Positions 40,701-48,482 of a stretch of 64,000 nt of DNA are shown in pieces; within the stretch, counting starts at the first letter, position 1, and every line of letters begins with the position of its first letter. Under the pieces are notes generated by a model. That model saw only the letters and a program-made list of their open reading frames with translations, was not told the DNA's origin and did not search any database. The position numbers were made by a program, and so were the translations under genes. Origin of the DNA: Elgaria multicarinata webbii (lineage: Eukaryota > Chordata > Lepidosauria > Squamata > Anguidae). Location of the stretch: NCBI RefSeq assembly GCF_023053635.1, contig NC_086180.1, forward strand, positions 35,206,947 through 35,270,946, in the 5' to 3' direction.

Positions 40701-41625
40701 CACTGAATCAGACGACAACACTGACAATGATGGTGATGATTCAGATGATGATTCAAAAGAGGAGAAAAGAAGACCACGCAGAGATGTCAGCACTGAATCA
40801 GACGACAACACTGACAATGATGGTGATGATTCAGATGATGATTCAAAAGAGGACAAAAGAAGACCACGCAGAGATGTCAGCACTGAATCAGACGACAACA
40901 CTGACAATGATGGTGATGATTTAGACGATGATTCAAAAGAGGACAAAAGAAGACCACGCAGAGATGTCAGCACTGAATCAGATGACAACACTGACAATGA
41001 TGGTGATGATTTAGACGATGATTCAAAAGAGGACAAAAGAAGACCACGCAGAGACGTCAGCACTGAATCAGATGACAACACTGACAATGATGGTGATGAT
41101 TTAGACGATGATTCAAAAGAGGACAAAAGAAGACCACGCAGAGATGTCAGCACTGAATCAGACGACAACACTGACAATGATGGTGATGATTTAGACGATG
41201 ATTCAAAAGAGGACAAAAGAAGACCACGCAGAGATGTCAGCACTGAATCAGATGACAGCACTGACAATGATGGTGATGATTCAGATGATGATTCAAAAGA
41301 GGAGAAAAGAAGACCACGCAGAGATGTCAGCACTGAATCAGACGACAACACTGACAATGATGGTGATGATTTAGACGATGATTCAAAAGAGGACAAAAGA
41401 AGACCACGCAGAGATGTCAGCACTGAATCAGATGACAGCACTGACAATGATGGTGATGATTCAGATGATGATTCAAAAGAGGAGAAAAGAAGACCACGCA
41501 GAGATGTCAGCAATGAATCAGACGACAGCAATGAGTTAGACGACAGCAATGGCAAAGATGGTGGTAATTCAGATGATGGATCAGATGAGCACAAACGAAG
41601 ACCGTGGATAGATGGCACCAATTAA
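34708..41625 (+). CDS. secreted, Asp/Ser/Glu-rich repeat protein; possible starmaker-like matrix protein
   Basis: Two-exon model: 34708-34791 and 39970-41625, both phase 0, 579 residues. Exon 1 gives a signal peptide (MRLHFLAAVLLFCLLAL..., likely cleaved before APLPAE) with donor GAG|GTAAGG. Exon 2 starts after TACTCCACAG with ESKEDRDKENAGDEND and is almost only D, S, E, N, K, R: a disordered acidic chain. About 15 repeats follow; the core unit is 30 residues containing DDDSKEDKRRPRRDVSTESD. Each core unit has S-x-E sites (SKE, STE) suited to the secretory kinase FAM20C, and an R-P-R-R-D furin-type site. It has no RGD. The coding first exon differs from the SIBLING/SCPP layout. Position between FABP2 and PDE5A and composition recall fish starmaker (otolith matrix); that identity is inference. 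Confidence 0.65.
34922..35093. mobile_element. foldback-family MITE (TA target), half-length copy
   Basis: TA-GAGTGACC at the left and CATATGGTCACAC-TA at the right. The body GGGCTCCTGCAGCTTTAACT through AAAGATACAGGAGCCCTGTC matches the right half of the element at 15,420-15,726. It lies in intron 1 of the acidic gene. Confidence 0.8.
35205..35300. repeat. dispersed repeat, AACTCAATGGAACATACTTC
   Basis: CCATTGAACTCAATGGAACA then TACTTCTGAGTAAATGCGTA, same family as at 18,485. Confidence 0.55.
35630..36238 (+). other. 203-codon open frame in intron, unrecognised
   Basis: Open from after a TAG at 35627 to 36238. A consensus donor AAG|GTAAGT falls at 35823/35824 and a good acceptor TTTTCAATCCAG ends at 35860. 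After the acceptor the frame reads AQNYRVVNKSHTPAPFTEET and carries five cysteines and two N-glycosylation sites (NKS, NIS) before CDTNYHQ. This stretch would be in frame with exon 1 of the acidic gene. The minus strand over 35,626-35,823 is also open and protein-like, so a transposon relic is an alternative. I do not recognise the product. Confidence 0.25.
36299..36870 (-). mobile_element. CR1/L2-clade LINE 3' fragment
   Basis: The minus strand ends with an ATGTTCTTATGC-type tail. Upstream it keeps sequence of the reverse-transcriptase C-terminus (near 36,760-36,800 the minus strand reads RPHLKYYVQFW with small changes), matching the [10 protein letters not shown] block of the CR1 at 2,652-3,116. 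Diverged and broken; in intron 1 of the acidic gene. A shorter sister copy lies at 58,566-58,815. Confidence 0.7.
36871..38606. other. intronic DNA, no gene seen
   Basis: Holds a SINE-like fragment near 37,440-37,482 (TGTGCTTTACCACTGAGC) and G/C homopolymer tracts. The open frames lack recognisable domains. Confidence 0.4.
38607..38946. mobile_element. TIR element, GCATCATCACACAGGG ends (copy 3)
   Basis: GCATCATCACACAGGGGG at the left, CATCTGATGATGC at the right. Shared interior motifs with 21,994-22,336 include CTTCATTACTTCCTCTTTC, GAGGAAGTAAACAA, and CAGCAGGAGATCGCGGC. Confidence 0.65.
39112..39215. repeat. dispersed GGCTGGGGAATGCTGGG repeat
   Basis: TCCTACTGGCTGGGGAATGC and CTTTTCTGTCTAAACTTACC are related to the foldback at 2,240-2,340. 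Confidence 0.5.
39466..39556. mobile_element. old copy of GATCTACCCT foldback element
   Basis: GATCTACCCTGCTGCTTTAAA, CCCAGGATGCACTCCATATT and GTGTAGATC match the young hairpin element at 45,080-45,197 with many changes. Its presence shows that the open frame upstream of 39,970 is not coding. Confidence 0.65.
39970..41625 (+). CDS. acidic protein exon 2 (repeat exon)
   Basis: Opens after acceptor CCACAG at 39969 in phase 0 and runs 551 codons to TAA (41623-41625). The first ~45 codons are non-repetitive acidic sequence; diverged repeats follow and then a homogeneous core. The TAA differs by one base (G to T) from the GAA that the repeat consensus has there. Confidence 0.75.
   Translation, partial: ESKEDRDKENAGDENDDDIDANADKKGDEADDDLHEQVRRLHKNVSNESDNELDDKNDKDGDDSDDDSDEHKRRPRRAISNESDDSDESDDSSNKYHDDSDEHKRRPYSDISNESKDSNGSEDSNYKDGDDSDDDSKEGKRRPRRDERNESANSNESDDSNDKDGDDSDNESDKRKRRPRRDGSNESDDNNDKDGGDLDDDSKEDKRRPRRDVSTESDDNTDNDGDDSDDDSKEDKRRPRRDVSTESDDNTDNDGDDSDDDSKEEKRRPRRDVSTESDDNTDNDGDDSDDDSKEDKRRPRRDVSTESDDNTDNDGDDLDDDSKEDKRRPRRDVSTESDDNTDNDGDDLDDDSKEDKRRPRRDVSTESDDNTDNDGDDLDDDSKEDKRRPRRDVSTESDDNTDNDGDDLDDDSKEDKRRPRRDVSTESDDSTDNDGDDSDDDSKEEKRRPRRDVSTESDDNTDNDGDDLDDDSKEDKRRPRRDVSTESDDSTDNDGDDSDDDSKEEKRRPRRDVSNESDDSNELDDSNGKDGGNSDDGSDEHKRRPWIDGTN
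40561..41580 (+). repeat. 90-bp (30-residue) coding tandem array
   Basis: The RRPRRDVS block starts with AGACCACGCAGAGATGTCAG or a near copy at 40591, 40681, 40771, 40861, 40951, 41041, 41131, 41221, 41311, 41401 and 41491. Ten units carry the STESDD form and are nearly identical; outer units diverge. A 180-bp dimer (SDDDSKEEK with DDST alternating with LDDDSKEDK with DDNT) repeats within 41,221-41,500. Confidence 0.97.
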
Positions 41626-42063
41626 TCAGATGATAGCAATGAGTCAGAGAATAGTAATGATAAAGATGGTGGTGATTTAGATGATTCGGAAGAGGACAAA
41701 AGAAGACCGCGCAGAGATGTCAGCAATGAATCAGATGACAGCAATGACAAAGCCAGTGATGATTCTGATGATGATTCAAAAAAGGACAAAAGAAGACCGC
41801 GCAGAGATGTCAGCAATGAATCAGATGACAGCAATGAATCGGATGACAGCAGTAACAAAGACAATGATGATTCAAAAGAGGACTAAAGACGACCATGCAG
41901 AGATGTCAGCAATGCATGAGATGACATCAATGACGAAGATAGCAATGATTCAGATGATGAATCAAATAAGCACAACAGGATATCCTACAGAAATGGCAGC
42001 AATGAATCAGATCATGAGGGAGATTATTAAGATGGTGGTGGCATAGAGGATGATTCAGACTAG
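41626..42063 (+). pseudogene. decaying in-frame continuation of the repeat array
   Basis: Directly after the TAA the same frame keeps coding units (SDDSNESENSNDKDGGD, then EEDKRRPRRDVSNESDD twice). Further stops occur at 41884-41886, 41917-41919, 42028-42030 and 42061-42063. The last could be an ancestral stop. Alternatively the exon once ended at GAG|GTAGAT (42072/42073), which is also phase 0. No frame-shifting change is needed to read through the region, only the stops. Confidence 0.7.
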
Positions 42064-44307
42064 CTTGATGAGGTAGATTTAGTCATTCTACCAAAAACTG
42101 GGTTCTAACGTCACATTTATTGCAGAAGAACTAGACTTGTCTCTTTTAATTCGTAGATGCAATGTACTGAACATTCTCAAAATCTAGAAAATTATCATTA
42201 GAAGAATATTTTGATAATTGTGCCATTCTGTGGCACCTTAAGGACCGTCACATTTCATTAATTATTGTTGTTATTGTTATTATTTAATTAAAACTGACAT
42301 AAGCATATGTCTTCGTATATACTTTGATTTTCTCTCCAGTGCTGCCAAAACCCATGAAGAAACCATTATTTCACAGGGCAATCCCAGCCATGAGGTTTCT
42401 TATTTTAACAAATGCTTATCTTTCAGGGTCCAAGGAACTCTCTGGCACTATAACTCCAAATTTCCACAAACTGACCCTTTTCCATTGCCAAGAATTCTCT
42501 TAGAATACATTAAAAAAACACCTCCTAGTAGCTTGGAATAAGAGAGTTAGGCATGAGATAGATATGAACACTAGAGAACAAGATGAACTATTAAACAAAT
42601 TAATTTATTATAGGGATATTTTATACATAAGGGAATACTAATACTTATTTTGGGTTTTTCAAAAGAATGCTTGCTGACACTTCTTCATGACTTAAGAGAC
42701 ACTGTTGCTCATACAAGCCACTTAGTAACTTCTTTTACCTCAAGCCAAATTACCTAAACACCCACCCCCTTGTCAAATATACCTACAACTAGGTCTAGCT
42801 CTTGGGTACAGTCTTCCTCTGACTCCCCGAAGTGCTCCTGTTGTATTTTCGCATGCTTGGACAGTTTATCTGCCTGGACCGTTTCAGTGCCTGCTTGTGT
42901 AACCTTCTTCTGACAAGATCTTAGGGCAGCCTCCTGGCATAACACATCCATCTACTCCCTAACTTCACTAGCCACATATGGTTATCCCATAGAGAAGGAA
43001 TAGTTTAATATTCAGGTCTTAGTTACTCATTTTCTTGGGTGTGCTATTGCACCAACATTTTGCATTTAATTTTTTTGCATAAATTTGGCTTTTGTTCACC
43101 TTATTCTGAGGCTAGGAATTTTGAAATGGGTGCTGCCATATCACAGAGTGCAGCCATTCTTAGCACTACTCCAATTCAGTGTATCAAGTACATAGCAGGC
43201 AATGTATAAAATGTAACTAGGACATTGGAAACCATACTTTCAATGGAATGGGTCTAATTGCAGCAATTACACCAGCAGACACACATCATAAACTAGTGCC
43301 ACAGGGGCATGTAAAACATGCGCGCACACCCCCTACTTCTCACCTCCCCTCTCTGTCAAATGACTATTGAAGCAACAGGCTGATGGGGCAGAAGGCAGAG
43401 CAGGTCACTGTAGACAGAGGCAACAGACTGGGAAAAGTTGTCAGACCCAGAGACCTGCAGCAGCATGCCCGAGGCTCATACAGGGCAAATCAACCAAAAA
43501 AGGATTGCAAATGTCCATTTCAGAACAGGGACAGTTATCATACCTGGAGGCTGTAGCATGCTGTGAAAGAAGGTGAACAAGAAAATAAATGGCACAGGAC
43601 TCTGAATTGAAATACTACTTTCCTGTGGAAAAACTATAATTGCAGCAATTACACCAGTGTCAGTTGATGAAGGAGGGTTCATGCATCATACACCAGTGCC
43701 ATGGGTACATGTAACCCTACAGTCTGTAACTGCAATTGGTTCTATTCCTATAAGCTGTTCCAATCTACCTTTCAGTGAAACCAGTTTCATGCCCTACCAG
43801 CAACTTGTACAGCATATCATGGACCATGATCCCATGTGGAAACCTGACTTGTTATGGAGACTCTCATGGCCACTACATTCTCCAGGAACTGAACAGTCTG
43901 GGATGATGCATGATTCCTACACCTTGGGAAGTCTACTTTCATATTTCTATCAAAGATAGATATATGAGTTAAGGGCATGACATGAATTTCCTCAACTCTA
44001 ACTGTTGTGTGCAAAGAAGCTAGGGGTACCCAATTCTAATCGTCAATCTCTTTGGTGGAAAGCCTAATAAATTTTATACAGTGAACCTGAAACTCTTTCA
44101 CACAGAGATGTATTTTCTTAGATGCTTGGTTATTTGATGTCTGGATCAGGACTACAGGAGTTCCTTAAGCTGGTTTATGCTTCCAGTAGTGAGTTATTAT
44201 ATTTCTATATCGCTCAATTGACAATGCTCCTAACATATGTTAAGTGGCAAGGCCATTCCATACAGTGTAAGAAGTCACTTTTTAGTAGGTGCTGAATTAC
44301 ATATTAG
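42064..44307. other. intergenic or intronic DNA downstream of the acidic exon
   Basis: Contains a fragment of the CTGTGGCACCTTAAGGAC repeat (42,222-42,270). It also has a diverged pair of segments starting ATTGCAGCAATTACACCAG (43,256 and 43,638) and a possible AATAAA near 43,583. No convincing coding region. Confidence 0.4.
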
Positions 44308-44568
44308 AATTATACGACCAAAAACAGCAAGAGATCCCATGAAGCTACAGTATGTGGCTGTGATGACGGTGAATGTATCAGTGCCAATCATGAATATGTA
44401 GGCAGTGGCTCCAGTGAAGAATTAACTTCAGGGATTGAGGATGATGACTTGACCAAAGCTGCTTTACTATATGATAAGGTGATGGTCGGTGAAATAAGTC
44501 TAAAAGAGCTGTCCTCCACAGATGCACTTTTCAGAGGTCAACAAAGAGTTAACACCACAAAGTTGTAA
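44308..44568 (+). CDS. candidate terminal exon of the acidic gene
   Basis: After acceptor-like TTACATATTAG, a phase-0 open frame of 86 codons ends at TAA 44566-44568, followed by AATAAA at 44583. It reads NYTTKNSKRSHEATVCGCDD, then an acidic part with VGSGSSEELTSGIEDDDL, and ends QRVNTTKL. Two N-glycosylation sites (NYT, NTT), three cysteines and a Gly-Ser-Gly-Ser site beside acidic residues suit a secreted protein. It would be in frame after exon 1 or after a phase-0 donor of the repeat exon. It has no database support here and could be chance. Confidence 0.3.
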   Translation, partial: NYTTKNSKRSHEATVCGCDDGECISANHEYVGSGSSEELTSGIEDDDLTKAALLYDKVMVGEISLKELSSTDALFRGQQRVNTTKL

Positions 44569-44890
44569 CACATACTACAAATAATAAAGAGATTTGAGGG
44601 CAGGAAATCTGTGATGATTTTTAACGTCATTTTTCAAACCTGCCATTTTTAAACCTGCACAGCTATGAAGGTGCACATACTGTTACCAGACATTTACAGC
44701 CCTGAAATAGCAGTACGACCTCCCACTTATTCCGCAATTGCAGCACCATACTGCAGCTTTTGGCATGTTTTCCTGTTATAAACACAAATCATAAAACCCA
44801 TGTGACCTTTCAAATTCCTCCTCCTGCTGCTGCAATTACAACACAATGCATTGGAGCGTAGCACTTGATTGCACTATAACACAGCGGATA

Positions 44891-45244
44891 CCAGGGCCAG
44901 CTCTACCACTAGGCAAAATGAGGTGGTCGCCTCAGACAGCAAATGCTGGGAAGGGGCAGCAAGGTGTTACTGGAGAGCTATGGGCGATGTCCCTAGGCTG
45001 CCCTGCTGCCTTCAGGTGTCCCATTGTCAGTTGATGAAGGAGGGTTCAACTGTACATGCAATGGGAGAGACATCAACAGGATCTACCCTACTGCTTTAAA
45101 GCACTTTATAACAGTTTTGACAACTGTTGGGTCCCAGGACACACTCCATATACAGTTGTCAAAACTTATAAAGTGCTTTAAAGCAGTAGGGTAGATCATC
45201 TCGTCCTTTGATTTAGGCAGCAAAATGTCTTGGGCCAGCCCTGG
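44891..45244. mobile_element. TIR element with CCAGGGC ends, host of nested MITE
   Basis: CCAGGGCCAGCTCTACC at the left; the right end reads CCAGGGCTGGCCCAAG in reverse complement. Inside, TGAGGTGGTCGCCTCAGACA is a motif of a common reptile hAT-like element. A second element (45,080-45,197) is inserted in it. Confidence 0.65.
45080..45197. mobile_element. near-perfect 46-bp-arm hairpin MITE
   Basis: Left arm 45080-45127 and right arm 45152-45197 pair perfectly except for a 2-nt bulge; they start and end with GATCTACCCTACTGC and its complement. The loop is 24 nt. An old relative is at 39,466-39,556. The arm identity implies a young insertion. Confidence 0.9.
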
Positions 45245-45564
45245 TAGAAACTGCCCTGTGTTCATGAACGTGTGCTCACAGAGTAGCAACTGCATTTGAA
45301 AAATAAATACTGGCATAGTAGTGCCTCAGATACAAGAGGGGGCCCAGTGACTGTGGCTTCAAAACTAGCAGGAAAAGAACAAGTTGCCAAGAGTCCTATT
45401 GGCTTGATAATGTTGTATCTGGAATATGCAAAAGTTTTAACTTGCAGGAGAGATGCTGACGGCCTTTTCCTTGCCATGCAAGACTCAACTCCCTTTTAAT
45501 TCTTTAATCTTTTTGTCCCCTCAGAATGTTGCAACAGTTTGGTGACTCAAGGTATACAGGGACC

Positions 45565-45740
45565 TGCTTTATTGATATTTATTATTGCATTTATATCCCA
45601 ACTTTTTTCCTCTTGCAAGGAACCCCAGGCGGCTCACATGGTCCTCCTTCTCCTCCCCTCCCCTTTATCCTCACAACAACTCTGCAAGGCACGTTAGGCT
45701 GAGAGTCAGGAACTGGCCCAAAGTCACCCAGTGAGCTTCA
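45565..45740. repeat. dispersed repeat, TTTATATCCCAACTTTTTTC to CACCCAGTGAGCTTC
   Basis: A composite common in reptile DNA: TATTTATTATTGCATTTATA, then CTCACAACAACTCTGCAAGG, then AAGTCACCCAGTGAGCTTC. Probably a LINE- or SINE-derived 3' region; family not assigned. Confidence 0.55.
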
Positions 45741-47807
45741 AAGCTGTATATCTTGAAACTATTGATCGTACCAACAAATTAAATGGTGGTTCAGTGGTCG
45801 CCCTTCCTGCCCATGCTTCAGCCAAGCTATTCAGCTTTTTCTTTTATTCTGAAGCATCTTATGCATTTATTTAAAAGTAGACTCCCACCCATTTTTTTAA
45901 AAGCAGATTGAGAAATTGTTCTGGGGGAGGATGGGATTAGTGACTTCACCTATTTCAGCTGTGTGCACTGTCAGGTTCTACTGCAACCATGCAAAACATT
46001 TCCCCCTGAGCTTGACTGGGTGAGGTGGTGTATATATGAACAAAGTACAGTGTATTTCAGCAGGGGTCTTAGTACTCCAATAATACATATTTGTTTGCAC
46101 AGTTGGTTTCTGTTGTTGCTCTTGAGCTTGACTTATTTTTCAATATCCCTTTATGGCACTGCTTTTGTGTATAGAATGTATTTATTTGGGATTTGAGTTT
46201 GCTGATCCCTCTCTATATAATAGAGTAGCTGTAATTGCAAGCACTGCAGCTGTAATTAACACAGTGCTGAGAAATGTAGCGTTTGCGCCCCTTAGTAGTT
46301 AGCACTTGCTAAGAAATACTGTGATGCTGTTTCTCACTTAATAGAAATTATTCAGAAATGGAGTAACAAAGGTTGCCCAAAGGTTGTCATTATAACTTTA
46401 AATACAGCCAAATACCTACTATCCAATCCTTGGTTATTCAAGATGCTCAGTTTTCAAAACTTTGAAAATCCTCTTCTCCCAGATCCTTCTCCCCCTTTGC
46501 TGAACTTTCATTTATCCAAATCTTTTGAATTTCCCAAAGATAAATCAGCTTTTAAATAAGATAAATACTCTGAGCTTCTCCACTCTTGAGGCTTTTTGGC
46601 CCACGATTTTACCAGGGCTTCTGCTTCTGGATTCTTTGCAAGTGAAGATAAGCCCTTGACTAGCTTTTCTCCCCATCCCACTCTTCTTCTCCTGTTTATC
46701 TGCAAAAATCTTTTATCCCCCCCTCAGCAGGCTCTGCATGGGGATGACACGGGGCGGTCTCCCCACACTCTCAAAGTGTTGTATAAGAAAGGGACCAGGT
46801 TACCCAACTTAAGAGTGGCTTAAGAGTGGAGGGGTTGAATCTCCCTCGTTGTTAAATAAAGAGGCCCTATCTGGTGTCTGTCTCTTTATTCCATGCTTCC
46901 TTCTCCACTAGCAATCTGTTTCATTAACAACAGCACCATCTAATGGCTGTATATATATAGCATGACACATAAAAGTCAGATCTTTTTGTTACCTCATTAT
47001 TTGTTTCAAATTAAGCTGCGGAAATGTTTGCAAAACACAGGAAAGGTGCTAGAGGTTGACGAAGTCATGTAAAGGACTCAAAAATTTCCATGAGTAACTA
47101 ATCTCAATCACAGGATAAATGCTCCATGTGGAGTTGCCCTCTGTCAACTATATCAATGATAAAGCAAAAACAACAAAACAGCTATCTTCTTGCATTTATT
47201 GTAGAAAGCATGGGAAATGGTACAATAAAAAGCATAAAGAAATCAATTGAGTAGTCGTTTAAGAGAAAATTACTTAGCTGCATTTTTCCATTCTCAGGCT
47301 GCATAATACATTTTGGGGAAAAGGACAAATCCTTTAACTAGTTTAAATAAAGAGTGTTCGTGACTCAAGAAGAACAGAGAGCCAAGCTTTCAGGAACCCA
47401 CCAGAGTTAAAGATGACTTTACAAGAGAACACCAAATACATCATAAATGACTTGATCTAGTACAAAAATACTGTGCTCAGAAACTATATATTTGTTCAAA
47501 TGTTTCAAAAAGGCAGATTATCAACACACTAAATGGCAAGTGACAATGTGTTCAGGTTTACTATGAGCTATAAAAGTAATGTATTTCAAAATCATGTACA
47601 GTGTTTTAACTACATTCTTAAGAGACATATACATGTCTGTGTCTTGCGGCATCTACAGAGAAGTTAAGTTATAACTTCAGTTAGAACTTTAAAATCCCAC
47701 TGGAATCAACAGGGCTGACTGACCATACTTAATAGTTGGAGTTTTATCGAAGTTAAGAATTTGGTCCAGGGTTGCATCAATACGCACAGGCGATACATAT
47801 TTATAGG
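45741..47807. other. no gene seen
   Basis: AT-rich unique DNA, with a CT-rich block at 46,430-46,900 that might be an LTR-like fossil (see rejected list). No recognised coding region. Confidence 0.35.
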
Positions 47808-47985
47808 AACATTGGAAGCTGCCTTGTACTGAGCCAGACCATTGGTCTAGCTAGCCCAGTATTGTCAACACGGTTTCAGGCAGGAGTTTCCCCCCTGCTC
47901 TATCTGGAAATGCCAAGGAATGAATCTGGTACCTTCTGCATTTAAAACATGTGCTCTCCCACTGAGCTATGGGGCTTCCTATGTA
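47808..47985 (-). mobile_element. tRNA-derived SINE, minus strand
   Basis: The minus strand begins with a tRNA-like CATAGCTCAGTGGGAGAGCA (degenerate A box), passes GAATGAATCTG-type B-box remains, and ends AGGCAGCTTCCAATGTTCC-like. Same family as 19,870-20,062. Confidence 0.7.
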
Positions 47986-48295
47986 GAGCTCAGTTTTGGC
48001 CCTGTTGGGTTTAATGGGTACTATAAAACTCTATGTACAAATGGGGGATGTAACAAAACTTATTATCATCAAATGAGAATGATTTGTATTCAGTTAGTTG
48101 AAGCCAACTATTCAGTTTAACTGCTTATCCATAGATATTTTCAAGTTTATATATGAGCCATCTGAAATATACCCCCTTCTAAGGATAGCAAGTGTTCAGA
48201 TAATATCCTGTATCAAAGTTTTCACATTTTGTCTAATATCAAATACTAACTCTGATGATATTCTTCAGAATTATAAGCCTCAATAGTCACCCAGG

Positions 48296-48482
48296 GAAGA
48301 CTGGTGGTTCCAATTTCAGCAGGCTGTGAATCCATTCCGGGCTTTAGCCAAAACTCTAAAAGGGCTATCCAAGGTGATGAGCCTATTTTGGCGGGGTAGG
48401 ATTCATGACCTTGGATAGCTCCATTAGGGTTCTGTCTGGTTCTGACTGAAATCTAGAATGGATTCAGAGCCCTAATGAAATT
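48296..48482. mobile_element. foldback element, TGAATCCATTC arms
   Basis: GTGAATCCATTCCGGG...GGGCTATCCAAGG at the left is mirrored by CCTTGGATAGCTCC...AGAATGGATTCAGAG at the right. A related piece lies at 60,216-60,300. Confidence 0.65.

Noticed and set aside
40344-41621. A 425-codon minus-strand open frame of Ser/Leu repeats across the acidic array.
   Set aside because: The 90-bp unit is a multiple of three, so alternative frames stay open automatically. No start context, signal peptide or splice sites support it, while the plus-strand frame has all of them.
34708-41625. Calling the acidic gene DSPP, DMP1 or another SIBLING.
   Set aside because: SIBLING genes sit in the SPP1/IBSP cluster, start with a non-coding first exon, and usually have RGD and several small exons. 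Here the first exon is coding, RGD is absent and the neighbours are FABP2 and PDE5A.
46430-46920. Possible solo LTR (AATAAA followed by a CTGTCTCTTTATTCC-like stretch).
   Set aside because: I could not place both ends or a target duplication, and no internal retroviral sequence is nearby. At most an old, broken LTR fossil.
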